Origin: Cryptomeria japonica
Lineage: Eukaryota > Streptophyta > Pinopsida > Cupressales > Cupressaceae
Length of the DNA stretch: 64,000 bases
Reading direction: 5' to 3'
Assembly: GCF_030272615.1 (NCBI RefSeq)
Contig: NC_081410.1
Coordinates: 224,429,415 to 224,493,414, forward strand
Shown here: positions 1 through 10,724 of the stretch, piece after piece
Layout: every line of letters starts with the position of its first letter
Numbering within the stretch: the first letter of the stretch is position 1
Notes under the pieces: generated by a model
The model's input: only the letters and a program-made list of their open reading frames with translations
What the model was told of the DNA's origin: nothing
Database searches by the model: none
Program-made: the position numbers and the translations under genes

Positions 1-342
1 GTGAGCTCTAGGCTGTTGGCCTTTCTGCATGTGTAGACCCCATTTATGTACACTTACTATCTGCAGTAGTATCATCTGATTGTGGGTAAGGTTTCCCATC
101 ATGGTTTTTCCCCTTACAGGGTTTCCACGTACAAATATTAGTGTTATGTGTTGTGGATGACTTTGTGTTTATGTTTCATGCATTAATCTTTACCAGTATA
201 GCAATTAACTATTAAAACTATCTACCGGCATACTTAACTGGTTTATCGGTATTAAGCATTAAGTTGGTTAAATTGTTTTTGGTTTCAATTCATTGGACAA
301 CTGATTCACCCCCCCCCTCTTAGTTGTCCCCAGGACCTAACA
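1..342 (+). repeat. 3' part of a Copia-type LTR (Copia-1 family)
   Basis: The segment is the reverse-complement counterpart of the outer part of the Copia-1 LTRs at 21016 and 26682. It shares the GAGCTCTAGGC and CTGCATGTG blocks, the ATGGTTTTTCCCC module and the C-run before the terminal ACCTAACA. It ends in CA at 342, and the sequence beyond belongs to the A-element ORF2. This is therefore the 3' end of a plus-strand LTR, or of a solo LTR, inserted into copy A. The start lies left of the window, so element type and target duplication cannot be settled. Confidence 0.85.
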
Positions 343-3300
343 ATGTACAATCTAAAAAATATCCGCAAGAACTAAGTTAAGACCCTGCAGGAACTTTGTA
401 TTGTTGGTAATTATTGCTTTAGTCTGCCTGATCATCTCGGTAAGATAGTACATTTCTTGTTCCGGTGATCTGTCTCCTTTGCCTTGGATAGTTCATTCTG
501 GTGTGTTAGTAGATTGTCCAATCTTGGACCAAGCTTACTTCAAGTCCCAGATTTTCATCTTCAACCTTGTTTTCTCTCTTTCTAAATTTTCAATTTTATC
601 TTCTTGAATAGCCATTTCCTGATCTAAGACTGATGTTAGTTCCAAAGAACCAATCATCTTATCTGTAATTTCATCAATCTCTTTCTGAGTTTTCCTGATT
701 TGTTCATCAATATCTTTAGTTAAATGATGAGGTTTGCAAGCTTCCCTATACAATTCCTTATATTCCAAAATAGTGGAATTCAATATCGGTAGCAACGAAT
801 CAATCTGTTGATTACAATCCTTTATTATTTTAACAAGGAATTATTCCTTTTCTTTATTAACACCTTCTTGAATAGTCTCCTCATTTATTTTATCTAAATA
901 CTGAATGTTAGAAGAGATTAATTTGGACAATGTGTCCAATTTACTTATTGAGCCAACAATATGATCTACCTTGCATGTCGGTGAAATTATCTGCGAAATT
1001 GGTAGAGAGTCATCAATAGCCTTAAATGCTAAGGCATTACACTCAATTATTTTCTTTATAGAATCCAAAAGTACATCAGTAACAGTTGTTGGTCTAAAAT
1101 CCATAGTAGAAGTATTGGGAGAAGTGCTAGGTTCTGCATTAAGTTTCTTCTCTTCTCCAGATACCTGTTCAGCCACCTTAACCACTTCCTTATCCTCATT
1201 CTTACTCTTATTCTCTGTCGGTTTAGATTTTGTTTGTTCTCATTCTTTTTCTATTAGTATCTCAACATTATCTTGAGTGTCAACTGTGATAGATTCTAAT
1301 TTCTTTTCCTCAACAATTTCCTTATCCATTACAATAATGATGCCCTGAGTGTCAACATTCATTATGAATAGAATGTTTGACTTGGGATCAATATCATCTG
1401 CTTTCACTTCCTCTAACTTCTCTTCAGGCTGATTTTGCATTTTTGTCGGTGCCTCTGCTACTTTCGGTGGGGTGTCCTGAGCCGGTGGGGGTAAGTTATA
1501 TTTTATTGTGAAGTCAGGTACTCAACCTTATTCTTTCCTTTATCTCCCTTTTGGTATACCTTAGTAAAAGATTTGTCGACCTTTTGTCTTTCTTTTTCTT
1601 CTCTTTTCTCTTTCTCCATAAAGAAAATACACCATTTATCTGCTGTCTCATCTTCTATTTCCTTTATTCTGCCAACCATGAGGCTTACATGTTGGTGACC
1701 ACTTGCAAAAATAGTTTTGTTAGCTTCAACTATCAATTCATCTATTTCTTGTCTAGATTTAACTAGATGAACAACCAAGAGTGCTTCAACCTTCAATTTC
1801 TTATCCAATTCCATAGTAGACATTCTTTTAGCTTCAAGTCTCAGATATAAGTCATTAGGGAGAACATCAATGATTTCAATAAGAACTTTCTTATATATAT
1901 CTAAGTACAAAATTATGCTCCTCAATGGTATCCTTAACAGAATCTTTGAAACAATGATAGAACTTACTAACATTTCCAAGATTGCCATCTTGAATTATTT
2001 CATTTACAAGCTCTTCTGGTGAAAGATTATTAGATACCTTTTGTTCTAGTTTCTTCTATGTGACCTTCTTCTTGGGACCATTGGGCTCTCTCACAGTGTA
2101 TTGTTTCTTTCTTAGAATCCTTGTTTTATTCGGTGATGGAGCAGGTGCTAGTGAGGATTTTCTCTTCTTCCTATCCACCCTTTTGAATTCCGCAACCTTG
2201 TCATTATCAGAGTCAGATGAGGTAGCCACAAGAGAAATATGTGCTACCAGTTGCTATTCTGATTTTCTTTCTTGTGCAGCAACACCACTCATTGGATCAA
2301 ATTTCAACAATCCCTTTGTAACAACTTCAACAAACTTCAAAGCATCTTTCAATATTTTGTCTCCTTTCTTCCTCTGTTTCTAAATTTCAACATCTTTTTC
2401 AATAGTTTTAGCATTGCCAAATATCTTCTCTGTTAGTTCTGGTGGAGCATCTAGGAGTATCTTGGCATAAGATTCTAGAATGTTTGAATTCACTTCATAA
2501 CCCATCTCAGTTGCCTAGATAGTTCTAGGTCTAACTACCTCCATCCATACTTCATCTCTCTTAATAACAAAGCATATATGTTTGTCATATTTATCAACAA
2601 TATTCTGAGGGATTCTTTCCCTTTGCTTCATTTTAGCTTGAAAGTCCTTGAAGTATTCTTTTAGCTTCTTGTCACCATATAAACCCATGCTAGTAATTGC
2701 CTCCTTAATCTGTTTTCCAACAAAAATATCATAGGCAAAGTCTTTGTGGCCTATACTAGGAATCTCCTTTGAGAAGTATAGCATTAAACATACAATCAAA
2801 TTCCCAAACTTGAAAGTTCCTTTCTTATCACCTTTGATCTTATTTAAATTTTCTATCAGTTCATCTTTCAACCATTCACAAAAATCAATTTGAGCATAGC
2901 TCTTTACCATCTCATAAGCGTTGTGAATGCATAGACTAGAAACAAAATTCAGCCTATTTGTATGAGCAAATTTATATCCAATAACCATAGTAGCATCTTA
3001 AACATTGTTAACAGTTATATCGCTAACCCTGAGTGATCTATTATCTGATGTAGCATCGGTTAAGTTCATAACCTCTTTGTTTGGAATTTTCTTTTTCTTC
3101 TTAGGCCTAGTGCTGGTAGAAGGTAAACTTGTAACAGCCCTAATTGCTTCCTTAGTGATTTTGAAAATTGAGTCTGGCCATAAAAATTCACCATGAATTC
3201 TTCTAAGAACATAATGGACAATATCATCTGAAAATTCAGGCATGTGAAGGATGTCTACAAACCCTAAATCTTCCACAATCTTGTGTTCCAATTTGACTAC

Positions 3301-3555
3301 ACCTTGTTTGTCTATGATAATATTCATGAACATGTTCTTTAAATCCTCAGATCCTAAATGTTCAATGTTACAGTGAATGTATGCCCTAGGGTCTTCAGCA
3401 AATGCAACTCCCTTTGGGATTTTTGAAAATGCACCAATGGAGTCATCCAACTTAGCTATCTTAGGGATTACCTTAAAGACTGGTCTAGGATGCTTGATAT
3501 TTTCCACAACAATAGGGTTTGCAATGAATTTAGGAATGGAAGATGAAGAAGCCAT
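343..3555 (-). pseudogene. ORF2 of copy A: long unrecognised element protein
   Basis: The start codon at 3553-3555 opens MASSSSIPKFIANP, aligning by eye with MASTSTLEYIANP of copy B. Similarity then runs along the whole frame: AEDPRAYIHCNIEHLG, VHYVLRRIHGEFLWPD, LPSTSTRP, a CEWLKDELIENL block, a basic linker, an acidic linker and a C-terminal coiled coil. Breaks include TAA after NNV near 2998, TAG at 2515-2517 and frameshifts further downstream. The C-terminus is cut at 342 by a Copia LTR, about where the last helix of ORF2 is in copy B. I do not recognise the family. It is not RT, integrase or protease by motif. Position 2515-2517 is notable because copy B has TAG at the same codon. Confidence 0.8.
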
Positions 3556-3697
3556 GTCGTAAAATAAATACCTTTTAAGTGAAAACCTTGGATGCCCTAA
3601 AAAATCTTTGTTGCTTCCCTTCTTGAATGCTAGTGCTCAACTTCTATGCTCTTTGAATACTAAAATACTTGGTAAGTCGAAATGAAAAATTTAAATA

Positions 3698-3704
3698 CTT
3701 TATA
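3698..3704 (-). promoter_or_regulatory. TATA-like box in the ORF1-ORF2 spacer, copy A
   Basis: On the minus strand the box reads TATAAAG and lies 149 bases before the ORF2 ATG. The block just upstream (CACTTAACCGG, then TTTAATGTGGT) is also in the spacer of copy B, where TATAAAT lies 151 bases before ATG. The conserved block and near-identical spacing in a diverged non-coding spacer suggest an internal promoter for ORF2. This is inference; no transcript data are available. Confidence 0.5.
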
Positions 3705-3859
3705 ACCAAAAAGTTAACTTAACAACCACATTAAATGCTTCACCGGTTAAGTGAATACTCAACATATGTGCTGGTAAAGAAGAATTATGACTTCTTACCA
3801 CCATCTAAGGGTAAAATGCATGATCTTCAATTAGTTTACTTACCCCTAAGGATTATTCC

Positions 3860-4976
3860 TTATTTAGATGAAGAATCTCCTGCTAGTGCAGGATTGCTCT
3901 GTTCTGCCGGTGCAGAGCCAGATTCATCATATCTCTGATCTCTCTTCTTGACCCATTGTTTAGAGAATTCTTGCTTGATTTCATTCACCTTTTCCTTTCC
4001 TTTATCATTAGATCCTCTGTTGTTTGTCGGTACATTCTTTCTTCTGCAAACACTTGCAATATGCCCAATCTTATTACATGCATAATAGGTTACATTGTTT
4101 CTTTCAATAAATTTTCCATAACCTTGTCCGGTTTGAGTTCTGCATTGATTAGATAGATGTCAAAATCTACCACAAGCATAGCATTTTACATTCATTCTAC
4201 AATTTTTTTAATCAATGACCATGTTTATTGCATTTGGAACATTGACCGGTGGATAAGTTTGTATTCTGATTATTCCTAAATCTGCACTGATTTGCTCTAT
4301 GACCAAATTTGTTGCAATTAAAACATTTGCCATTGAATTTATAAGCATTGGGTTGCCTTACTGGTTTGTTGTGATCATGATTGCTTGTAGTTCCTAAACT
4401 TTCTCCATATTCAAATCCAAGTCCAACTATTTCTCCATTAGGTTTTTGACTTTTCAGCATATCATCAAGCTTGTCTGAACTCTTTTTGAATTTGTCCTTG
4501 TATTCATTTGCAGTGACCAACTCAACTTCTAGAGTGCTAACTTGTCTCATAAGTTCCTCTTTGTCATGTTGCATCTGAATCAACTCTATTTTAAGCACAT
4601 CATTTTCATAACTAAGCCTTGTAGATTCATTTGATCTTTCATTAAGTCATTTGACCAAATCTTCCTGATTCTTCTTTTTGTCTTCAATATCCTTACATAG
4701 TCTCATGGTTAAATCTTGCATCTCATTCTTAATGTTACTATTCTCTTGTCTCAGTTTCTCTGTAATATCTCTAAGAGTTTCTTTTTCTTCATCATCTTGG
4801 TTTTGTAGTTGCACATGAAATTCTTTTCTCTTATTCTTTGCTATGCCCAGGTTTTCTTGAAGTGCTTTGATGAATTCTCGAGAAGATCTAAGTTCTTCTT
4901 CCAGTTTGATATTCTTCAATTTGTCTGCATCAAAATCTTCAAGAGCCACTTCAAATTGTTGTCTCAAAATCTCCAT
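3860..4976 (-). pseudogene. ORF1 of copy A: coiled-coil protein with CCHC knuckles
   Basis: The ATG at 4974-4976 begins MEILRQQFEVALEDFDADK, about 70 bases inside the 5' LTR, as in copy B. About 190 residues of heptad-rich, charged coiled coil follow, then the PVRQPNAYKFNGK linker and zinc knuckles. Knuckle 1 is intact (CFNCNKFGHRANQC) and knuckle 2 begins CSKCNKHGH. Knuckles 3 and 4 can be read in other frames with lost residues. An in-frame TGA lies near 4647, and a frameshift near 4210 shifts the remainder. The C-terminal tail is Pro/Ala/Ser-rich and ends at TAA 3860-3862. There is no recognisable capsid domain. A nucleic-acid-binding, Gag-like role is likely from the knuckles only. Confidence 0.8.
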
Positions 4977-5033
4977 TGGTACCAGTTTCAGAATCTTCCT
5001 CAAGCTATTAGGCTTTTGCAAATAGAGGACCAG

Positions 5034-5045
5034 GCTCTGATACCA
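5034..5045 (-). other. Primer binding site, copy A
   Basis: On the minus strand this reads TGGTATCAGAGC, two bases inside the LTR end. It is the standard plant primer site complementary to the 3' end of initiator methionine tRNA. It fixes the orientation and the inner boundary of the 5' LTR. Confidence 0.9.
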
Positions 5046-5047
5046 AT

Positions 5048-5928
5048 TGTTAGATACTGAGAGGGGGGGGTGAATCAGTGTCTGACCGGTAGATGAAAGA
5101 TTTAAACTTATTTGCAACTCTATAATTGAAATTAATATACCAGTAAGAAAACAATAATTTAGTAAAGAGAAACAAAAGAATCAACATCAATGCACACCAT
5201 AACATAGATATTTTGGCGAGGAAACCCGGTGAGGGAAAAACCTCGGTGGGATTTGTGACCCACAATATTTACTCACTGGCCAATATGAATAAATATTACT
5301 TAGTACAATAGGGGCTTGCACATGCAGGAAGGCCAACTGCCTAGAGCTCACTGCTCAACAACAAAAAGGGAGTCCCAATAACTACACAATTGGATGGTTA
5401 AATCCAGTAACAATGTGCTGCTTCAAAATAGCATCTGCAATGCTGGATTCAGTACCAGTTTAAGCTCTGTCTGATACCTCTGCCAAAAACCTTGCTAGTA
5501 AATGATTATTCTTACAAAGAATAGTCTTTTCTCTACTCTTCTTCTTATTCTCTCTCAAGATAAACACATCAAAGTGTATATATAATTATTCGGTATCATA
5601 TCCCTATCTTATCACACATACCGCTTACATACACACATTTCATTACCTACTTCTACTAACCAAATGACCTACAAAATCTCATACATATATGAGTCTTTAC
5701 AATACATCATGTTGGCCATATAATTACAATTTACATTACATAAATAATATTATTCCCAAGTCGGCTTTGGATGCCGGTATGATCTATTGCCGGTGTGAAT
5801 AAGCCTTGTTGTATCTGTCGATGTCGATAGGTGAAGTTTGTTGCCGGTTAAACCTATGAAACCTTGTTGTATCTTGTTTCCATCAATGACAACATCTACC
5901 TTTCTCATCTGAGTGTATAATGCCAACA
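5048..5928 (-). repeat. 5' LTR of copy A
   Basis: On the minus strand it runs from TGTTGGCATTATAC at 5928 to TAACA at 5048 (881 bp). It holds a TATATATA box near 5577-5585, the GAGCTCTAGGC and CTGCATGTG blocks, the CACCGAGGTTTTTCCC module and a C-run before the end. The order matches the LTRs of copy B, but U3 differs extensively. The bases beyond it (TGATA, 5929-5933) would be one arm of the target duplication; the other arm is not in the window. Confidence 0.85.
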
Positions 5929-6838
5929 TGATACTCTTGCTCCTATTTTGTGGGGATGGCGTGTTGGGGTAGCGGATCTAGGGTCCACATCACAGTATAT
6001 TGTATGGTGGATACAACACAAGCCTATACCTTTGACAAATCCGATAGTTCCAATTGGTACTTAGTAGATTAGACATTGTAGGGGTCCCAGGGGGAGAGGG
6101 AGAGGTGGGGGGAGAGATGGAGGAGGTAGAGATAGAGGAGGTAGAGGTGGAGGAGTTAGAGATGTAGGAGGTATAAATCTGATAGTAGCAGTTACAGAGA
6201 AGGTGTATAGTGGAGAGGAGGATGTGGATATTAGTGGAGAGACTGTATCTAAGAGTAGTTATGATGAGGATGATGAGTCAGGATCAAGCTCATTGAGCAG
6301 TGATAAAGATGAGGGTGAGGATGATGGACATGATGTGGAGATGCCCCAGGTTTTGGAGTCTAGAGGTGCAGAGAGAGGAGATGAGGACGGATTGAGAGAA
6401 CGAGTTAGGTGTTTAGAGGACTTGGTTGCTAGTTTGCAGCAGTGGCAGATGGAGGATAGAGATTAGTATAGGTAGACGATGAAGGAGTTGACTACAGAGA
6501 GGGATTGTCTACAGAGGGAAAGGGATGAGGTAGCTAGGAGAGCTCAGATTACCATGGATGCATATGATTAATTATTTGGGCCGGTGATAGAGGCACGTAT
6601 CCAAGCAGATAGATATTTTGCTGCTGCACAGGAGGCTATTTATTATCGGTAGCCTTATGAGAGTGCTACTCTTGAGGGTCATAGGGAGCCTAGTTTTAGT
6701 GCTTTCATGGGGAGAATATTGAGTCGATCTACCTCTCGACAAACTAGCAGTGGAGGAGTGATGGGTCCACCTAGGGCACCATCGAGACAGACTAGAATTA
6801 GGTGAGATGCACCTACTGATAGAGGAAACATAGGTTGA
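5929..6838 (+). pseudogene. Broken gene fragment: RGG-rich, acidic, coiled-coil product
   Basis: One frame runs from about 5948 to the TGA at 6836-6838 without indels. It opens LWGWRVGVADLGSTSQY and IQHKPIPLTNP, then a Gly/Arg tract (about 6086-6160; GRGRGGGRDGGGRDRGG), a Ser/Asp/Glu-rich stretch (6203-6340), a coiled coil (6380-6560) and a Ser/Arg/Gly tail. Internal stops are TAG at 6062, 6065, 6464, 6473 and 6650, TAA at 6569 and TGA at 6803. TAG often sits where Gln would fit. The start was lost where copy A inserted at 5928. I do not recognise the family; it could be the C-terminal half of a plant transposon-encoded protein or of a host RGG-box protein. Confidence 0.45.
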
Positions 6839-9292
6839 GAGATTGGATATTGATGTTATAGATACGATGTATTTTGACACATTTCTATATGATATATAAT
6901 ATGCATTCGTGATGAGCTATTTGATAATTAACTTATGGTATAATGTTTCTTTATTGTGTTTTATGCTATTGTGATGATGAATGTAATGTGAATGTGGTAT
7001 CATGCAATGATTTAATGTATCTTTATGTTGTGATGCATAATGGTTGATGAAATTCTTATTATAATGCAACAGTCTAATATTATGAAATGATATATATGAA
7101 AATATAATGTGATAATGTTTATTTTTGTGTGTCAAAATAGGTGTTAAAAACTGTGAATTTAGAAGAATTGTTAGTTGTTAGACGTGGAATAGATATGAAA
7201 TGATCAATAAATTGAATCGACCTTTGTTTATTCTAGATTTAGAAATGATAGAGATGATCTGATGGAATTTTGATGAGAAAGTCTTCATTGCTTGATTTGT
7301 AGTGCAATACATTATCATCATTGAGCCTTATTATATAACAATGGATCTTATTTCACTTGGGTATGAGGAACCAAGATGTATAGATATCTCATTGCAAAGA
7401 AACAAAAATGTAGCAGACAAGGAATGAACCCTCCATTCTGGGAATTACACTAGGGGTCTAGGTATGTGTGGCATTCACAGGCCGAATGCTCCTATCACAG
7501 ACACCCACTAGAGAAATTGCCCCATAACTTCATTGGTTCAAACCACAAACAACAAACAAAGAAAAGGATCATGCCCATCATGACTCCTCTAGTCACTTTT
7601 TGGACATCCTTGAGTACCTAAAAGAAATTGTATTTGCCAATTTGATAAAAAGAGTCAACCAAAAATAGACAAAACTCAATAGTTAGATTGATTGCGCCTT
7701 TGCTTTGATATGTTTGATGTGATTTTGATAATGTCTGGTTTTAGAAGTTTTGGAACCCGTATAAGACTGATCTGTTTGGTTTCGAGTGTATTGATTCTGT
7801 TTAAGATAAGATGTTGATCATGTTGATAGTTTGATAGTGATTTGATAGATTAGACAATTGATCAGTTTGAATGCAGACATTTTGACAAGATAGTTGTATC
7901 CTTTGTTTAACTTCATGTGAAGTGTTTGTTGGATATCTGCTAGGGTGTTTGATTCTTGCAAGACAATTTATTGCAAGTTTTTGGTGTTTTTTGGATTTTT
8001 AGTTTGTTTTTTATTTGTTCAGGACTTTTTATGAATGTTTTTGTTTAATTTTGAATTTTTGGTGTTTTTGTTTGATGTTTTTTAGGACTTTTATCTAATT
8101 TATAGAATTTTTTAGGTTGTTATCTAATTTTTAGAATTTTTTCAAGTTGTTATTTGATTTTTAGTATTTTTTCAGGTCTTTATCTGATTTTTAGTATTTT
8201 TTCATGTCGTTATCTAATTTTTAGTATTTTTTCAGGTCGTTGTTTGATTTTTTAGAAATTTTTCAGTTATGCCCCCAAGTGCTAACCTATGATGATGATA
8301 TGCAACATGTATGTGGAGACAATGAATTTTTGTTATGAGTTATGCTAATGCAGGATGCATGACAAGAATGCAGTTCCTATGCGAACAAGGATGATTGTGT
8401 GTTTCCTTCATGTTAACATGTACTAATTGGATTAAATGTGAGAAAATTTTCAGAGATAGGAGTTCAATCCATTTTAAAAAAGACTTAGACCATCCAACCT
8501 AACACACTATGTAACCAAGATTTATGAATGAAGGCACGGAAAAATTCTCCATCAATTCTTGAAACATTGATCTTCTTTTGCCCATGTGTATGAAATTGAG
8601 TTTATTCTAACTCTTATAGCCATCAAAGACCCTTAGAATCCTATGTGGCTAGCTATGTGAATAATCGGACTTCAAAAGCAACTTGGATAGAGCCTCGCTG
8701 CCAGCAAACTTTTAGGGCTCCGATGAGGTTATGCACTATAATCTCTCAAACATTTGTCCATTTCTAGTAGGCGTCCATAGCCCTAATGGAGTTACTTGCA
8801 TGTTCCCGTAGTCAATCTTTCGTTGCACTTGTATGCATGATATTTCAGCTATATATCTTTGCTCTTTTTGCTTTGAGATGGATATTGACATAACACTTTT
8901 TTCTTTTATTTTCTTTCCTTGACTTGTAAGTAATGAAACCTACTTGGATATGACAATTACAATGACGCTAAAGTAGAATATTGGATTTTTCACTAGCCAC
9001 ATGACCAACTAGGTATCTGTAATGACTTAGAGCTTTTGATTAATGTGTGAGATATAGCAATTGATAGATTTTGGGTAACAAGACTTGATAGTGAAACCTC
9101 TACCCAGCCATGGATAAAGCTTAATCACAAGGTGGCATTGAAGATAAATGACTAAAGACCTAAAGACTTCATGAACAAGTATCTAGGAAATGAGACAACC
9201 TTCATTCCTTTCAATGCAAACAAGTGAGTGACTTAGACAATCATCATGTTTTTATTGATGCAACTATTTTAGAAAGGAATAATGATATGCAA
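6839..9292. other. Gene-free AT-rich stretch
   Basis: No coding frame of any length matches a family I know. The sequence is A/T-rich, with a T-rich tandem repeat at 8089-8262. It presumably contains remnants of element ends, including the deleted 3' end of the minus-strand Gypsy element whose RT stops at 9293. I found no copy of the TGTAGACACC LTR start here. Confidence 0.6.
8089..8262 (+). repeat. T-rich tandem repeat, about 30-bp unit
   Basis: Five to six imperfect copies carry the core ATCTAATTTTTAGTATTTTT followed by TCAGGTCGTT or a variant. Units differ by a few substitutions and by one or two bases in T-run length. Similar T-rich, loosely periodic sequence occurs at 37320-37530. No function is implied. 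Confidence 0.75.
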
Positions 9293-9649
9293 CTATATGT
9301 TGTGCAACGATTGATCTAATCCAGGCATGTTTGCATAAGACCATGCAAAATTGGTTGGTCTTTTCTTAATGAATTTGATAAATTTCTGTTTTTCCACTGG
9401 ATCTAGGGATTTTTCTAGGTGAATGTTATGAAATTTCTCAGCATCTCCGATGTTGATTTCCTCAGTTTCTTCTACCAATAATGTTGATTGTTCTTTATCA
9501 ATAGGTAGAGCATCCATTATGTGTTCTCCTTTATTATTATTGTTGTGATTAGGAGAGGATCTTGCTTCTCCAGAATATGCAATTCTATCCAAATCTACTG
9601 CATAGCTAGCTTTGTGATCATTATAATGGAAATTGTCCCTTGCACCCAA
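9293..9649 (-). pseudogene. Ty3/Gypsy pol fragment: N-terminal edge of RT
   Basis: The frame ends KFIKFIKKRPTNFAWSYANM then PGLDQSLHNI, matching the conserved FAWSY-MPGLD block just before the RT fingers in plant Ty3/Gypsy polyproteins. All RT catalytic motifs would lie further left and are absent, so pol was truncated at about 9293. Upstream residues (about 9650-9874) are an acidic linker with one TAG. The rest of the linker lies beyond copy B at 16446-17538. Confidence 0.8.
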
Positions 9650-9869
9650 GAATTTAGCTATGGCTTCATCATTTTGAAACCAATCTAATTATGGTTTTTC
9701 ACCTTTCCCCTAGTAAATCAAACATGGATGCATAAGGGGTAAGTATTTGTCTTCTGTTGTCTTAGAAGATCCTGATATCATGCATACTTGGCTATGATCT
9801 ATTGTTTCTTCATCATAAATTGGTAGTGGGTTGTCTTCATTATCAGATGGAAATTCATAATCATGAGAA

Positions 9870-9874
9870 TCTTG
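9870..9874. other. Target site duplication AATCT (left arm) of copy B
   Basis: AATCT directly precedes the TGTTGG start of the 5' LTR and recurs directly after the 3' LTR at 16446-16450. The perfect 5-bp repeat defines the insertion as one event into the minus-strand Gypsy pol linker. Confidence 0.92.
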
Positions 9875-10653
9875 TTGGCATATGCACACTCCAATGAGAC
9901 ATTTTAGGTGATTGAAGGTTTTGTAATTGATGGCAACCTTACAATCCTATGGCACCGACAAGGCATTACACCAACAAGGAATTACACTACACTAGCACTT
10001 AGACCACTGGCACTAGTAGAGAAAGGAAGTATACCAGCACAGAGGCCGCCAGGATTTTTTTGTTATATTATATTTTGTTTATTATTGTAAAATCTTTGTA
10101 AGCCGACTTGGCAAGTTGTAAAATGACTCTTATATATAAGAGAGATCATTGTAGACATTTTGTAAGTGATGAAGTGATAAGAAGAAAAGATATAAGGTAG
10201 ACCTATTATGCGAAATATAGGTTAAGGGTTTATGTAAGAAGCAGAGCAGCAACCGGTACTGGATCTGGCATTATAGATGCTATTGTAAAGTAGTACAAGA
10301 TATTGGATTTGTATAATCCATCATTGTAAGTCAGTGAGACTTCCCATTTTGTGTTTGAGTAGTGAGCTCTAGGCAGTTGGCCTTCCTGCATGTGTAGGCC
10401 CCTCTTGTAGCAGTAATATTCTCTTATTGGCTAGTAAGTGAATATTGTGGGTCACAAATCCCATCAAGGTTTTTCCCACACCGGGTTTCCTCATTAAATC
10501 ACTATGTTATGGTGTGTTTCTTATGTGGTTACTTTCATTTCTATTTATTGCATTACTTTTTGCATACCGGTACACTGTTATAATATGCTCTACATGTTTT
10601 AAGTCAAGAAATTCTATTCACCCCCCCTCTCAGTATCTGTGGGAATTCTAACA
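9875..10653 (+). repeat. 5' LTR of copy B
   Basis: It begins TGTTGGCATATG and ends TCTAACA. It contains a TATATATAAG box at 10131-10140, the GTGAGCTCTAGGC and CTGCATGTGTAGGC blocks, a GTTTTTCCCACACCGGG module and a C7 run 25 bases before its end. Compared with the 3' LTR it lacks a stretch of about 20 bp before the C-run and differs by small indels in the ACACCG-rich U3 part. Confidence 0.93.
10131..10140 (+). promoter_or_regulatory. TATA box of copy B LTR
   Basis: TATATATAAG lies mid-LTR and upstream of the conserved R/U5-like module. The same box is in the 3' LTR near 15919-15928 and a similar TATATATA is in the copy A LTR. The position is as expected for the pol II promoter driving the genomic RNA. 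Confidence 0.65.
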
Positions 10654-10655
10654 AT

Positions 10656-10667
10656 TGGTATCAGAGC
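10656..10667 (+). other. Primer binding site, copy B
   Basis: TGGTATCAGAGC starts two bases after the 5' LTR and is complementary to the 3' end of plant initiator methionine tRNA. The same site follows the LTRs of copy A, Copia-1, element C and Copia-2. Confidence 0.93.
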
Positions 10668-10724
10668 TTGGTCCTCTATTTTTAGAAGCCTAACAACTTG
10701 AGGGAGATCTTGACACCGGTAGAT

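Larger units (their letters stand above)
343..5928 (-). mobile_element. Non-autonomous LTR retrotransposon, copy A (truncated)
   Basis: Reading leftward there is a complete 5' LTR (5048-5928), a primer site, ORF1, a spacer with a TATA-like box, and ORF2 up to 343. There a Copia-1-family LTR interrupts it, so the 3' end and second LTR are outside the window. Gene order and protein sequence match copy B at 9875-16445, while the LTRs are clearly diverged, so A and B are separate subfamilies. No protease, integrase or RT is present. The element must have used enzymes in trans; its Copia-like primer site and LTR ends suggest a Copia helper (inference). Confidence 0.85.

Noticed and set aside
1551..1766. 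Plus-strand ORFs inside copy A (also 971-1276, 2060-2383, 3735-3938)
   Set aside because: They are antisense shadows of the real minus-strand ORF1 and ORF2.
6572..7135. Minus-strand ORFs rich in Ser, His and Tyr
   Set aside because: Shadows of the plus-strand acidic frame or AT-rich sequence; no motif or relative.
9908..10090. ORF inside the copy B 5' LTR
   Set aside because: Starts at GTG in U3, has no similarity, and is not open in the 3' LTR.
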